Assembly (NCBI GenBank): GCA_963735005.1 | Contig: CAVTJA010000010.1 | Coordinates: forward strand, 62,001 to 126,000 | DNA length: 64,000 nucleotides | Reading direction: 5' to 3' | DNA from: WTKG01 sp963735005 | GTDB lineage: Bacteria > Actinomycetota > Actinomycetes > Actinomycetales > Demequinaceae | Part shown: piece by piece, positions 33,610 to 42,430 of the stretch | Position numbering within the stretch: position 1 is the stretch's first letter | Layout: each line of letters opens with the position of its first letter | Made by a program: the position numbers and the translations under genes | Notes under the pieces: model-generated | Database searches by the model: none | The model's input: the letters and a program-made list of their open reading frames with translations, nothing else | Told to the model about the DNA's origin: nothing

Positions 33610-36342
33610 CTAGCTGGCGACCTTGGCCGTGCGCTTGCGTGGCGTGGAAGGAGAGTCGGCCGGTACGGCCGCAACCTTGCCCGCTGCGCGGCCCGCGGAC
33701 ACCTCGGTGAACGAGGTGCCGCGGTACGCGGCCTCCATCAGCAGCTTCATGTCCGCGAGCATCGGCATGCGCGGGTTAGCGGGCGCGCACTGATCCTCGT
33801 AGGCATTCATCGCGAGCTCGTCGAGGCGGCCGATGAACTCCGCCTCGCCGATGCCTTGTGCGGAGAAGCTTGACTCGATGCCCACCGCATCGCGCAGCTT
33901 CTCGACCGCGGCGGCGTAGGACTCCACTCCCTCCGCAGGAGTGCTGGCCGGGAGCCCGAGCGTCTTCGCAATCTCCTGGAAGCGCTCGGGAGCCACGTAG
34001 TGCTCGTACTTGGGCCAACTCGTGAGCTTGGTAGGCACCGTGCCGTTGTAACGGATCACGTGAGGCAAGAGCACGGCGTTGGTGCGGCCGTGGACGAGGC
34101 GGAACGTAGAGCCGATGGTGTGCGCCATCGCGTGCACGATGCCAAGGAACGCGTTGCCGAACGCCATGCCCGCGATGGTCCCCGCGTTGTGCATCCGCTC
34201 CCGCGCCTCGTCCACGCCGGGCCCGCCCGCGACCGACTTCTCGAGGTTGTCGAAGATCAGCTTGATCGCCTGCAGCGCCATGCCGTCAGTGAAGTCATTC
34301 GCGTAGACGGAGACGTACGCCTCGGTCGCGTGGGTGAGGGCGTCGAAGCCCGAGTCCGCGGCCAGCTTGGCTGGCATGTCGCTGGTGAGCACCGGGTCGA
34401 TGATCGCGACGGTAGGCGTGAGTGCGTAGTCCGCGAGCGGGTACTTGCGGCCCGTCTCCGGATCCGTGATGACCGCGAACGGGGTGACCTCTGCGCCCGT
34501 ACCCGAGGTGGTCGGGATGCAGACCAGCTTGGCGAGGTCGCCCAGCTTCGGGAACTGGAACGCTCGCTTGCGGACGTCGAAGAATTTCTCCTTGAGGTCG
34601 GCGAAGTCGATGTCCGGGTGCTCGTACAGCAGCCACATCACCTTCGCCGCATCCATGGGCGAGCCGCCGCCGAGCGCGATGATCGTGTCCGGGCGGTACT
34701 CCCGCAGGATCTCGGCTCCGCGCTTGACCGTGCCGATCGTCGGCTCTGGCTCGACGTTGTCGATGATCTGGAAGTGCACCTTGTTGGAACGGCGGCTGAG
34801 CACGTCGATGATCTTGTCGACGAACCCGAGCTTTGTCATGGTGTGGTCGGTGACGATGGTGACCCGCTCGACGTCCTCCATCGAGCGCAGGTACTGGATC
34901 GCGTTCGGCTCGAAGTAGGTCTTGGCAGGGACCTTGAACCACTGCATGTTGTTGTTCCTCCGGGCGATGCGCTTGACGTTCACCAAGTTGATGGCGGAAA
35001 CGTTGTTCGACACCGAGTTGGCGCCGTACGAACCGCAGCCGAGCGTCAGCGACGGGATGAACGCGTTGTAGATATCTCCGATGCCGCCGTGGCTCGAAGG
35101 CGCGTTGCAAATGATGCGTACGGCCTTGACGCGCGAGCCGTACTCCTTGGCCAGGGCGTCGTCCGTTGTGTGGATGGCGGCGCTGTGGCCAAGGCCGTGG
35201 AATTCGACCATCTGCTCGGCGAGGCTGATGCCGTGCTCGGTGCTCTCGGCGCGCAGCACCGCGAGGACGGGGCACAGCTTCTCGCGGGTGAGCGGCTCAG
35301 ATTCGCCGACGAGCCCGGCCTCGGCGAGCAGGATGCTGGTGTCGGCGGGCACGGTGAAGCCGGCCTGCTCGGCGATCCACACGGGGCTCTTCCCCACGAC
35401 GGACGCGTTCAGCCTTGCCTCCGCGCAATTCTGGCCGGTGGCGTCGATCCCAAAGATGAGCTGCTCGAGCATCGCCTTCTGCTCCGGCGTGCACCGGTGC
35501 GCGTGCAGCGTGACGAACTCGGCCATCGCGTCGTCGTAAATTTCGGTGTCGAGGATCGCGGCCTGCTCGGACGCGCACACCATGCCGTTGTCGAAGCACT
35601 TCGACATCACGACGTCGTTGACCGCCCTCTTGAGCTTCGCGGACTTGGTGATGTAGGCGGGAACGTTGCCGGCGCCGACACCGAGCGCGGGCTTGCCGCA
35701 CGAATACGCCGCGCGGACCATCGCGTTGCCGCCTGTGGCGAGGATGAGCGCCACTCCCCTGTGGTTCATCAGCAGGTTCGTGGCCTCGATGGACGGCTGC
35801 TCCACCCACTGGATGCAGTTGTCGGGCGCGCCCGCCGCGATCGCCGCGTCTCGCACGATGCGCGCCGCCGCCACCGAGGACTGCTGCGCCGACGGGTGGA
35901 ACGCGAAGATGATCGGGTTGCGGGTCTTGAGCGCGATGAGCGACTTGAAGATTGCGGTCGACGTGGGGTTGGTGACCGGGGTGACGCCGCACACGACGCC
36001 CACCGGCTCGGCGTATTCTGTGACGCCCGTGATGGGGTCCTCGGAGATGATCCCGACGGTCTTCACCGACTTCATGGAGTGCGTGACGTGCTCGCACGCG
36101 AAGATGTTCTTGACGGCCTTGTCCTCGAACACGCCGCGGCCCGTTTCCTCAACTGCAAGGACGGCGAGGGCGCCGTGTTGGTTGAGCGCTGCGACGGAGG
36201 CCTTCTTCACGAGGCGGTCAACGTCCTCCTGCGTGAAGGCGCTGTAGGCGTCGAGGGCGCGCTTGGCGTTTGCCACGAGGGTGTCGATCGCGGTGGCGAC
36301 GTCTGGAGTTTCGGTCTCCGTTTGGGCGTGCGTCGTAGTCAT
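33610..36342 (-). CDS. adhE: Bifunctional acetaldehyde-CoA / alcohol dehydrogenase
   Basis: 910 residues from ATG 36342. The N-terminal half is a CoA-acylating aldehyde dehydrogenase (PVGVVCGVTPVTNPTS; catalytic Cys in DNGMVCASEQA). The C-terminal half is an iron alcohol dehydrogenase (ALGGGSPMDAAK, the metal-site stretch HAMAHTIGSTF and VHGRTNAVLLPHV). It reduces acetyl-CoA to ethanol using two NADH, the usual partner of pyruvate formate-lyase during anaerobic growth. AdhE normally forms long helical filaments. pflA-pflB lie 6-9 kb away. The inverted repeat at 36363 lies just upstream of the start. Confidence 0.97.
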   Translation of the reverse strand: MTTTHAQTETETPDVATAIDTLVANAKRALDAYSAFTQEDVDRLVKKASVAALNQHGALAVLAVEETGRGVFEDKAVKNIFACEHVTHSMKSVKTVGIISEDPITGVTEYAEPVGVVCGVTPVTNPTSTAIFKSLIALKTRNPIIFAFHPSAQQSSVAAARIVRDAAIAAGAPDNCIQWVEQPSIEATNLLMNHRGVALILATGGNAMVRAAYSCGKPALGVGAGNVPAYITKSAKLKRAVNDVVMSKCFDNGMVCASEQAAILDTEIYDDAMAEFVTLHAHRCTPEQKAMLEQLIFGIDATGQNCAEARLNASVVGKSPVWIAEQAGFTVPADTSILLAEAGLVGESEPLTREKLCPVLAVLRAESTEHGISLAEQMVEFHGLGHSAAIHTTDDALAKEYGSRVKAVRIICNAPSSHGGIGDIYNAFIPSLTLGCGSYGANSVSNNVSAINLVNVKRIARRNNNMQWFKVPAKTYFEPNAIQYLRSMEDVERVTIVTDHTMTKLGFVDKIIDVLSRRSNKVHFQIIDNVEPEPTIGTVKRGAEILREYRPDTIIALGGGSPMDAAKVMWLLYEHPDIDFADLKEKFFDVRKRAFQFPKLGDLAKLVCIPTTSGTGAEVTPFAVITDPETGRKYPLADYALTPTVAIIDPVLTSDMPAKLAADSGFDALTHATEAYVSVYANDFTDGMALQAIKLIFDNLEKSVAGGPGVDEARERMHNAGTIAGMAFGNAFLGIVHAMAHTIGSTFRLVHGRTNAVLLPHVIRYNGTVPTKLTSWPKYEHYVAPERFQEIAKTLGLPASTPAEGVESYAAAVEKLRDAVGIESSFSAQGIGEAEFIGRLDELAMNAYEDQCAPANPRMPMLADMKLLMEAAYRGTSFTEVSAGRAAGKVAAVPADSPSTPRKRTAKVAS

Positions 36343-36362
36343 GATTTCACTCCATGGTTGAG

Positions 36363-36377
36363 GGACCCTTTTGGGCC
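36363..36377. promoter_or_regulatory. Candidate operator upstream of adhE
   Basis: GGACCC-TTTT-GGGCC, 21 bases before the adhE start. It resembles GGACC-TTT-GGTCC upstream of pflB and two GACC-AA-GGTC sites in front of pntAA and the MFS gene. It may be a shared control site for the fermentation genes, or a leader hairpin. Confidence 0.35.
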
Positions 36378-36485
36378 TTGCGGCCAAGAACTACGCTGTC
36401 TCGTCCCACTTCTCACGCTAGGGCTCAGAACCGGGCAAATCCGGTGCCCAAAGTCCCGGGGACTTAGGGCCCATTCGCCCTGCCG

Positions 36486-36616
36486 CGCAAGGTTGGGGGT
36501 TGGGCGGGCAGGCGCGGGGCCGGGGCGCGGGCGGGGGGCCGCAGGCGCGGGCGGGGGCCGGGGCGCAGGCGCGGGGCCGCAGGCGCGGGGACGCAGGCGC
36601 GGGGCCGCAGGCGCGG
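36486..36616. repeat. GC-rich low-complexity tandem repeats
   Basis: About 130 bp made of imperfect copies of a GCAGGCGCGGGGCC-like unit, in the gap between adhE and the MFS small subunit. Open frames across it are compositional only. It contains no recognisable gene. Confidence 0.75.
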
Positions 36617-36708
36617 CGCGAAGGTCCGCGCGAGTACAGGCGAACACGCCTGGACGCGTGCGTCGGCGCGAAGGTCCGCGCGAGTACAGGTGAACACGCC
36701 TGGACGCG
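36614..36708. repeat. 45-bp direct repeat, two copies, 50-bp period
   Basis: Copies at 36614-36658 and 36664-36708 are the same except for one base (C in the first, T in the second, at 36641/36691). The unit begins CGGCGCGAAGGTCCGCGCGA and ends GCCTGGACGCG. Two copies only, without a cas gene, so not a CRISPR. Confidence 0.85.
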
Positions 36709-36751
36709 GACGATCGATTTCGGGTCCAGGAGCGCCGGTGGGTTGCACCTG

Positions 36752-36779
36752 TGGACCCAGATGCGTCGATGTGGGTCCA
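36752..36779. terminator. Hairpin downstream of the MFS small-subunit gene
   Basis: TGGACCCA pairs with TGGGTCCA across a 12-base loop. It sits 114 bases beyond the end of the small MFS subunit on the minus strand, so it could end the MFS transcript. Confidence 0.4.
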
Positions 36780-36892
36780 GGCGCGGCGCCGCGCCGGTGC
36801 CCACCCGCCATTACGGCTGCAGGCCCCCGGGCGCAGAACCACGCCCCGGCCAGCCGAATGGCGAAGCCGAGGCGCGGTGGTCTGGCGGCGGG

Positions 36893-37009
36893 CTACTCGC
36901 CCGTGAACAGGCTCGCGGCCTTGAGGGCGGTCTGGATGACCCCGTAGGCCAGCCCTGCGATCACGATCACCCACAGGACGTAGGCGAGCGGGTTGTGAAC
37001 GGCTTTCAT
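36893..37009 (-). CDS. MFS transporter small subunit (38 residues)
   Basis: A tiny frame from ATG 37009 to TAG 36893: MKAVHNPLAYVLWVIVIAG then LAYGVIQTALKAASLFTGE. It has one membrane helix and a short amphipathic end. Its start overlaps the stop of the OFA-type MFS gene in TGATG, so it is made together with it. Small single-helix partners of this kind are known next to oxalate/formate antiporter-family genes. It probably stabilises or tunes the transporter. Confidence 0.8.
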   Translation of the reverse strand: MKAVHNPLAYVLWVIVIAGLAYGVIQTALKAASLFTGE

Positions 37010-38415
37010 CACTTTCCTCCAGTGCTAGCGCCGACGGGCGTCTTGGCCTTCGCGGCCTTGGCGTGCGCCTTCTCGTGGTCGGCGACGGCGTCGTCGGCCT
37101 CATGGAACTTGGAGCTGACCGGGCGGATCAGCAGGTTGGCTGTGAAGCCAACAAGCAGGATGCCGACCATCACGAGCATCGACGGGCGGTACAGGTCCGC
37201 GCCCTCGAGCCCCTGGCCCTTGAGCGAGTCGAGCACCCTGTTGATGATGAGCGGCCCCGCGATGCCCGCCGCAGACCACGCGGTCAGCAGCCGGCCGTGG
37301 ATGGCGCCCACCTCGAACTCCCCGAACACGTCCTTGAGGTACGCGGGAATCGTGGCGAACCCGCCGCCGTAGAAGCTGATGATCACGACCACGACAATCA
37401 CGAACAGCACGATCGACGTCGGCCCGAACAGCGCGACGGCGGTGTACAGAATCGCGCCGAGCCCGAGGTACTTGATGTACGTCCACTTGCGGCCGATCTT
37501 GTCCGACAAGCTTGACCAGCCGATGCGGCCAAGCATGTTCGACAGCGACAGCAGCCCCACGAATCCGGCGGCCGCGGCGGCGGTCACCTCGGGGAAGTAG
37601 TCCTGAATCATCGGGCGCGCGTTCTCAAGGATGCCGATGCCTGCGGTCACGTTGCAGAACAGGACGAACCACAGGAAGTAGAACGCGGGGGTCTTGATCG
37701 CGTTCTTGGCGTTCACCTGGCCGCCGCTGGACAACTTGGGGCCGTGCTTCTTTGGGGCCCACCCGGCTGGCTTCCAGCCCTTGGCTGGCACGCGGATCAC
37801 CACTGCGCCGAGCAACATCAGGATCAGGTAGACGGCGCCCATCGTGAGCCACGTGGGAACCAGCGCTGCCGCCTCGGTGTCCGCGTACGCGTCCATGAGG
37901 CGGGTCGACAGCGGGGACGCGAGCATCGCGCCGCCGCCGAAGCCCATGATCGCGAGGCCGGTGGCGAGCCCCGGGCGGTCAGGGAACCACTTGATGAGCG
38001 TGGACACCGGCGAGATGTAGCCCATCCCCAGGCCGATGCCGCCGATGAACCCGTAGCCCAGGTACACGAGCCACAGGTGGCCGGAGTAGATCCCGAACGA
38101 CCCGACCGCGAAGCCGCTGGACCAGCACAGCGCCGCGAGCACCATCGCCTTGCGGGGGCCGTGGCGCTCCATCCACCGCCCGCCAAACGCGGCGGACAGC
38201 CCAAGCATGACGATCGCGATTGAGAAGATGATGCCGATCGACGTGTCCGATGCCTCCACGCCGTCCACGCCGAAGCGTTCGCGCAGCGCCGGCTTGAACA
38301 CACTCAGGGCGTAGACCTGGCCGATGGACAGGTGAACTGCGAGCGCGGCCGGTGGTACGAGCCAACGGTTGTAGCCCGCCGGTGCGACTGTCGATGCGCG
38401 GTCCAAAAAACTCAT
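37009..38415 (-). CDS. OFA-family MFS transporter (oxalate/formate antiporter-like)
   Basis: 468 residues from ATG 38415, after AAAGGAACCACC. Twelve helices. OFA-like features include NRWLVPPAALAVHLSIGQVYALSVF at the N-terminus, GLGMGYISPVSTLIKWFPDRPGLATG-type loop and KTPAFYFLWFVLFCNVTAGIG in the second half. Close relatives carry oxalate, formate or lactate. Next to adhE and pflB, formate or another fermentation acid is a likely substrate. The tail (HEKAHAKAAKAKTPVG) is basic. The gene is divergent from pntAA. Confidence 0.88.
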   Translation of the reverse strand: MSFLDRASTVAPAGYNRWLVPPAALAVHLSIGQVYALSVFKPALRERFGVDGVEASDTSIGIIFSIAIVMLGLSAAFGGRWMERHGPRKAMVLAALCWSSGFAVGSFGIYSGHLWLVYLGYGFIGGIGLGMGYISPVSTLIKWFPDRPGLATGLAIMGFGGGAMLASPLSTRLMDAYADTEAAALVPTWLTMGAVYLILMLLGAVVIRVPAKGWKPAGWAPKKHGPKLSSGGQVNAKNAIKTPAFYFLWFVLFCNVTAGIGILENARPMIQDYFPEVTAAAAAGFVGLLSLSNMLGRIGWSSLSDKIGRKWTYIKYLGLGAILYTAVALFGPTSIVLFVIVVVVIISFYGGGFATIPAYLKDVFGEFEVGAIHGRLLTAWSAAGIAGPLIINRVLDSLKGQGLEGADLYRPSMLVMVGILLVGFTANLLIRPVSSKFHEADDAVADHEKAHAKAAKAKTPVGASTGGK

Positions 38416-38469
38416 GGTGGTTCCTTTCGATTGCGCCCATGCTGGCGGCGCCCGGGACCGCGCGTGCGG

Positions 38470-38509
38470 GACCAAGGTCACCGCGGGCCTGCACCAGCGA
38501 CCAAGGTCA
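38470..38509. promoter_or_regulatory. Two GACCAAGGTCA direct repeats in the MFS-pntAA promoter region
   Basis: GACCAAGGTCA occurs at 38470-38480 and again at 38499-38509, a spacing of 29 bases, between the two divergent genes. Each copy holds a small inverted repeat GACC-AA-GGTC. The motif recurs in altered form before adhE and pflB. Confidence 0.4.
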
Positions 38510-38564
38510 TGGGTTTTCACGCTGGGCGATGCACCATACTTGGGAGCGTGTGCGAGGAGGCACG

Positions 38565-39677
38565 ATGGCGATCTCAGTAGTGGCCCTGAAGGAACGCGAT
38601 CCGGCAGAAACTCGCGTTGCCTTGACGCCCGACGTTGTTGCCGCCCTGGTAAAAAAGGGCGCGTCAGTCTTCGTGGAGAAGGGCGCAGGCGACACCGCCA
38701 GCCACCCGGACTCCGAATACGTTGCCGCCGGAGCCAAGCTCGTGACAGCCGCCCAGGCGCTCGACAAGGCGGACATCCTCGCGGTGGTGCGCAGGCCGGC
38801 ACCCGCGACGCTCACCAAGCTCCGCAAGGGCCAGGTGGTCCTTGGCCTGCTCGACTCGTTCAACGACGCGAAACCTCTCGAGACGGCTGCCGGCAAGGGC
38901 GTCGTCCCCATTTGCCTGACGCGCCTGCCCCGCAAGGTGTCGCGCGCGCAGACCATGGACGCGCTCAGCTCGCAGTCGTCGATCGCCGGCTACCGCGCCG
39001 TGATCGTCGCCGCGGAGGCGTACGACCGCTACTTCCCCATGATGATCACCGCCGCCGGCACCGCCAAGCCAGCCACCGTGCTGGTCCTCGGCGCGGGCGT
39101 GGCGGGGCTCCAGGCCATCGGCACGGCACGCCGGCTGGGCGCGCAGGTCACGGCGTACGACGTCCGGCCCACCGCGCGCGAGGAAGTCACCTCGCTCGGC
39201 GCGCAGTTCCTCGACGCCGGGGTGGCCGATGCGGCGGGCGAGGGCGGCTACGCGCGCGAGCTCACCAAGGCGGAGGCCGCGGCGCAGCAGAAGGCGCTAG
39301 CCGACAAGATCGCCAAGTTTGACGTGGTCATCACCACCGCCAAAGTGCCCGGCCGCAAGCCGCCGCTGCTCGTCACCAAGGACAGCCTGGCCAAGATGAA
39401 GCCCGGCACGGTGGTTGTGGACCTCGCTGCATCCGCGCTTGGCGGGAACGTCGCGGGTTCAAAGCCGGACGCGACCGTCGTCGCGAACGGCGTCACCATC
39501 ATCGGCGCGGGCAACATCGAGTCCGGCGCCGCAGCCGGCGCGTCGGCCGCGTACGCGCGCAACGTCGCGGCCGTCATCGCCGCTATCGCGCCAGACGGCG
39601 AGATCGTGCTCGACCCGGAGGACGAGGTCATCGACGCGATGTGGATCCGTCCCAAGCAGAAAGGAGCGGCCTCGTGA
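38565..39677 (+). CDS. pntAA: Proton-translocating NAD(P) transhydrogenase, alpha-1 subunit
   Basis: 370 residues from ATG 38565, after GAGGAGGCACG. The NAD(H)-binding domain I is complete: ALKERDPAETRVALTPDVV, the RQD-loop equivalent near SSQSSIAGYRAVI, the Rossmann motif VLVLGAGVAGLQAIG and the mobile loop GYARELTKAE. Together with the next two genes it moves hydride between NADH and NADP+, driven by the proton gradient. It is the split, three-gene form. The stop overlaps the next GTG start by four bases. Confidence 0.95.
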   Translation: MAISVVALKERDPAETRVALTPDVVAALVKKGASVFVEKGAGDTASHPDSEYVAAGAKLVTAAQALDKADILAVVRRPAPATLTKLRKGQVVLGLLDSFNDAKPLETAAGKGVVPICLTRLPRKVSRAQTMDALSSQSSIAGYRAVIVAAEAYDRYFPMMITAAGTAKPATVLVLGAGVAGLQAIGTARRLGAQVTAYDVRPTAREEVTSLGAQFLDAGVADAAGEGGYARELTKAEAAAQQKALADKIAKFDVVITTAKVPGRKPPLLVTKDSLAKMKPGTVVVDLAASALGGNVAGSKPDATVVANGVTIIGAGNIESGAAAGASAAYARNVAAVIAAIAPDGEIVLDPEDEVIDAMWIRPKQKGAAS

Positions 39678-39982
39678 CCGCAGATCTGTTGACTGACCTC
39701 AGCCTGTTCACGCTCGCACTGCTGGTCGGCTTCGAGGTGATCTCGAAGATCCCCGCCACGCTCCACACGCCCATGATGTCGGGTGCGAACTCGATCCACG
39801 GCGTGGTGCTCGTGGGCGCCATCCTGGTGTCCGGGTACGCCGACAACTTCTGGGGCTATGTGCTCGCGTTCCTCGCGTCGGCCTTCGCGGCGATGAACGT
39901 GGTAGGCGGCTACGCCGTCACCGACCGCATGCTCGGCATGTTCAAAGCGCGGCCCAAGCCCTCCGAGGAGGCGAAGTCATGA
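39674..39982 (+). CDS. pntAB: NAD(P) transhydrogenase, alpha-2 (membrane) subunit
   Basis: 102 residues from GTG 39674, chosen because GTGA overlaps the pntAA stop. Three to four helices: FTLALLVGFEVISKIPATLH, ANSIHGVVLVGAIL and WGYVLAFLASAFAAMNVVGGYAVTDRML. This is the alpha-side piece of the proton channel. It overlaps pntB by four bases. Confidence 0.94.
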   Translation: MTADLLTDLSLFTLALLVGFEVISKIPATLHTPMMSGANSIHGVVLVGAILVSGYADNFWGYVLAFLASAFAAMNVVGGYAVTDRMLGMFKARPKPSEEAKS

Positions 39983-41430
39983 CGACGCTCCAGATTGTCG
40001 CGGCGCTCATCTACCTCGTCGCCGCCGTTAGCTTCGTACTTGGCCTGCACATGATGCGCTCGCCCGCTACCGCGCGGCGCGGCAACATTCTGTCCGCCTC
40101 CGGCATGACGCTTGCCATCGCCGTCACGTTCGTGGCGCTCGCGCGCGAGGCGAACACGCTTGGCTTCGCGGGTGTGTCGCGGACAGCGTGGATCGTGCTC
40201 GCGGCCGGCACACTGGTCGGGTCGCTGGCGGGACTGGTATCCGCGCGCCGGGTGCAGATGACGGACATGCCTCAGCTCGTCTCCGTGTTCAACGCGGTGG
40301 GCGGCGGCGCGGCGGCGCTTGTCGCGGTCGTCGACCTCACGCACCGGGTTAAGGAGCTTGACCTGCTTGGCGGCGCCACCTCGAACCTCGAGGCCGCCTT
40401 CACCGTGCCCGTTGGCCTCGACATCCTCATTGGCGCGGTCACGTTCTCCGGCTCGCTCATCGCGGCAGGCAAGCTGCAGGGCTGGGTCCCCGGGCAGCCG
40501 ATCACCTTCCCGGGTTCGCGCCTGCTCGCGATCGCGAGCGCGCTCGCGGGTGTCGGCGCGCTGGTGTGGCTTGTCGCCTCCCCCGGCGCGGCGCCGCTGG
40601 TGGTACTGGCAATCGCCGCGCTCGGCTTCGGCATCCTGATGGTGCTGCCGATCGGCGGCGCGGACATGCCCGTGGTTGTGTCGCTCCTCAACGCGTTCAC
40701 CGGCCTGGCCGTGGCGATGGCGGGCTTCGTCATCGGTAACAGCATCCTGATCATCGCCGGCGCGCTCGTGGGCGCCTCCGGCTCCATCCTCACCAAGCTG
40801 ATGGCCGACGCCATGAACCGCTCGATCATGGCCATCATGATCGGCGGCTTCGGCACCGGCGACGCCACCGCGGGCGGGGAGGCTGGCCCTGGCGGCGAGG
40901 TGCGCCTGATCGGCGCGGAGGACGTCGCGATCCAGCTGGCGTACGCGCAGAAGGTCATCATCGTCCCGGGCTACGGGCTGGCGGCCGCGCAGGCGCAACG
41001 CGAGGCCGGCGAGCTCGGCAAGTTGCTCGAGTCGCAGGGCATCACGGTGTACTACGCGATCCACCCGGTCGCGGGCCGCATGCCCGGCCACATGAACGTG
41101 CTGCTGGCCGAGGCCGACGTGCCGTACACGCTGCTCAAGGAGATGGACGAGGTCAACCCGGAGTTCGACACGTGCGACGTCGCGCTCGTCATCGGCGCCA
41201 ACGACGTCACCAACCCGGCCGCCCGCCGCCCCGGCAACGGGATCTCGGGAATGCCCATCCTCGACGTCGACAAGTCGCGGTCGATCGTGGTGATCAAGCG
41301 CTCGCTCGGCCACGGCTACGCGGGCCTGGACAACGAGCTGTACACCGACCCCAAGACGTCGATGTTCCTCGGCGACGCCAAGAAGGCGCTGGGCGAGCTG
41401 CTCGCGGCGGTCAAGGAGTACGCCGATTAA
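39979..41430 (+). CDS. pntB: NAD(P) transhydrogenase, beta subunit
   Basis: 483 residues. Eight to nine helices form the rest of the proton channel; the C-terminal domain III binds NADP(H) (VIIVPGYGLAAAQAQ, IHPVAGRMPGHMNVLLAEA, VIGANDVTNPAAR, VIKRSLGHGYAGLDNELY). Complete, with no unusual changes. In a fermentative cell it would supply NADPH or adjust the NADH load left by adhE. Confidence 0.96.
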   Translation: MTTLQIVAALIYLVAAVSFVLGLHMMRSPATARRGNILSASGMTLAIAVTFVALAREANTLGFAGVSRTAWIVLAAGTLVGSLAGLVSARRVQMTDMPQLVSVFNAVGGGAAALVAVVDLTHRVKELDLLGGATSNLEAAFTVPVGLDILIGAVTFSGSLIAAGKLQGWVPGQPITFPGSRLLAIASALAGVGALVWLVASPGAAPLVVLAIAALGFGILMVLPIGGADMPVVVSLLNAFTGLAVAMAGFVIGNSILIIAGALVGASGSILTKLMADAMNRSIMAIMIGGFGTGDATAGGEAGPGGEVRLIGAEDVAIQLAYAQKVIIVPGYGLAAAQAQREAGELGKLLESQGITVYYAIHPVAGRMPGHMNVLLAEADVPYTLLKEMDEVNPEFDTCDVALVIGANDVTNPAARRPGNGISGMPILDVDKSRSIVVIKRSLGHGYAGLDNELYTDPKTSMFLGDAKKALGELLAAVKEYAD

Positions 41431-41434
41431 CGCG

Positions 41435-42430
41435 ATGACCCCCACGCCGCCCCGCCTCGCGTTGCTGCCCGTGTCCCTGTTCGGGGCCGTCATGGGAATC
41501 GCAGGAACGTCGGTGGCATGGCGCTGGGCAAGCGCCTCGACAGACACGCCCACGTGGATAGCGACGGCGTTCGCCTACCTGGCGGCCGCCGTCTTTGTCG
41601 GGCTCGTGGCCGCGTACGGGGCCAAGGCCATCCGCCACTTCTCTGCCGTGCGCGCCGAGTGGTCGCACCCCATCAAAATGGCATTCGTCCCCACCATCCC
41701 CATCGCCGCCATGGTGCTCGCGGGCGCGCTCCACCCGATCGCCGCCTCCGTGGCGGAGCCGCTGTGGTGGTGCGGCCTTGCGCTACAGGCGGTGATGACC
41801 GTGGGCGTCGTGCGCGCGTGGATCGGCGGCGCCCAGTTCACCACCGATCACATCCACCCGGGCTGGTTCATCCCGGCCGTCGGCAACATCGTCGCGCCGC
41901 TAGTGGGCATGAACTACGCGCCCAAGGAGCTGATGGTCGGGTTCTTCGCCGTCGGCATCGTGTACTGGCTGGCGCTATTCCCCATGGTGCTGATGCGCCT
42001 CGTCTCCGCCACGCCGCTTCCCACGCCCATGCTCCCCACGCTCGCGATCCTGATCTCGCCGCCCGCGGTGGGCTCGATCGCGTGGGTCGCGGTGCACGGC
42101 GAGTGGGGCGACGCCGTATCGACGACGCTCCTGTCGGTGGCCGTGTTCCAGGCGGTGCTGCTCGCGTCCCAGATTCCTCAGTTGCGGCGCGCGCCGTTCG
42201 GCCCGCCCGTGTGGGCCTACACCTTCCCCCTGGCCGCGCTCGCGGTCGCGCTGCTCGCCGACGCCGCCGCAACCGACTGCGCGTGGTGCCTGTGGTCCGG
42301 CCTGGCCACTCTGTGGGCGGTGACGACCATCGTGTTCGTGGCGCTGGTGCGGACCGTCAGTGGACTCGCCCGCGGCACCCTGCTCAAGCCGGAGCCGGTG
42401 CCCGCGTCGGCCGCGAAGCCAGCCGCCTAG
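41435..42430 (+). CDS. SLAC1/TehA-type anion channel (TDT family)
   Basis: 331 residues, ten helices. TDT-family marks are LLPVSLFGAVMGIAGTSVAWRW at the start, HPGWFIPAVGNIVAPLVG in the middle and FPLAALAVAL. TehA/SLAC1 proteins pass small anions or organic acids (tellurite, nitrate, malate). It begins four bases after pntB and faces pflA tail to tail, overlapping it by four bases. Location in a fermentation cluster suggests export of an organic acid. Confidence 0.86.
   Translation: MTPTPPRLALLPVSLFGAVMGIAGTSVAWRWASASTDTPTWIATAFAYLAAAVFVGLVAAYGAKAIRHFSAVRAEWSHPIKMAFVPTIPIAAMVLAGALHPIAASVAEPLWWCGLALQAVMTVGVVRAWIGGAQFTTDHIHPGWFIPAVGNIVAPLVGMNYAPKELMVGFFAVGIVYWLALFPMVLMRLVSATPLPTPMLPTLAILISPPAVGSIAWVAVHGEWGDAVSTTLLSVAVFQAVLLASQIPQLRRAPFGPPVWAYTFPLAALAVALLADAAATDCAWCLWSGLATLWAVTTIVFVALVRTVSGLARGTLLKPEPVPASAAKPAA

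Noticed and set aside
34000..36693. 897-codon open frame on the plus strand opposite adhE
   Set aside because: It is the antisense shadow of adhE in high-GC DNA; the adhE frame has intact catalytic motifs and the shadow has none.
36486..36708. Possible CRISPR array
   Set aside because: Only two 45-bp copies with a 5-bp gap and low-complexity flanks; no spacers and no cas genes.
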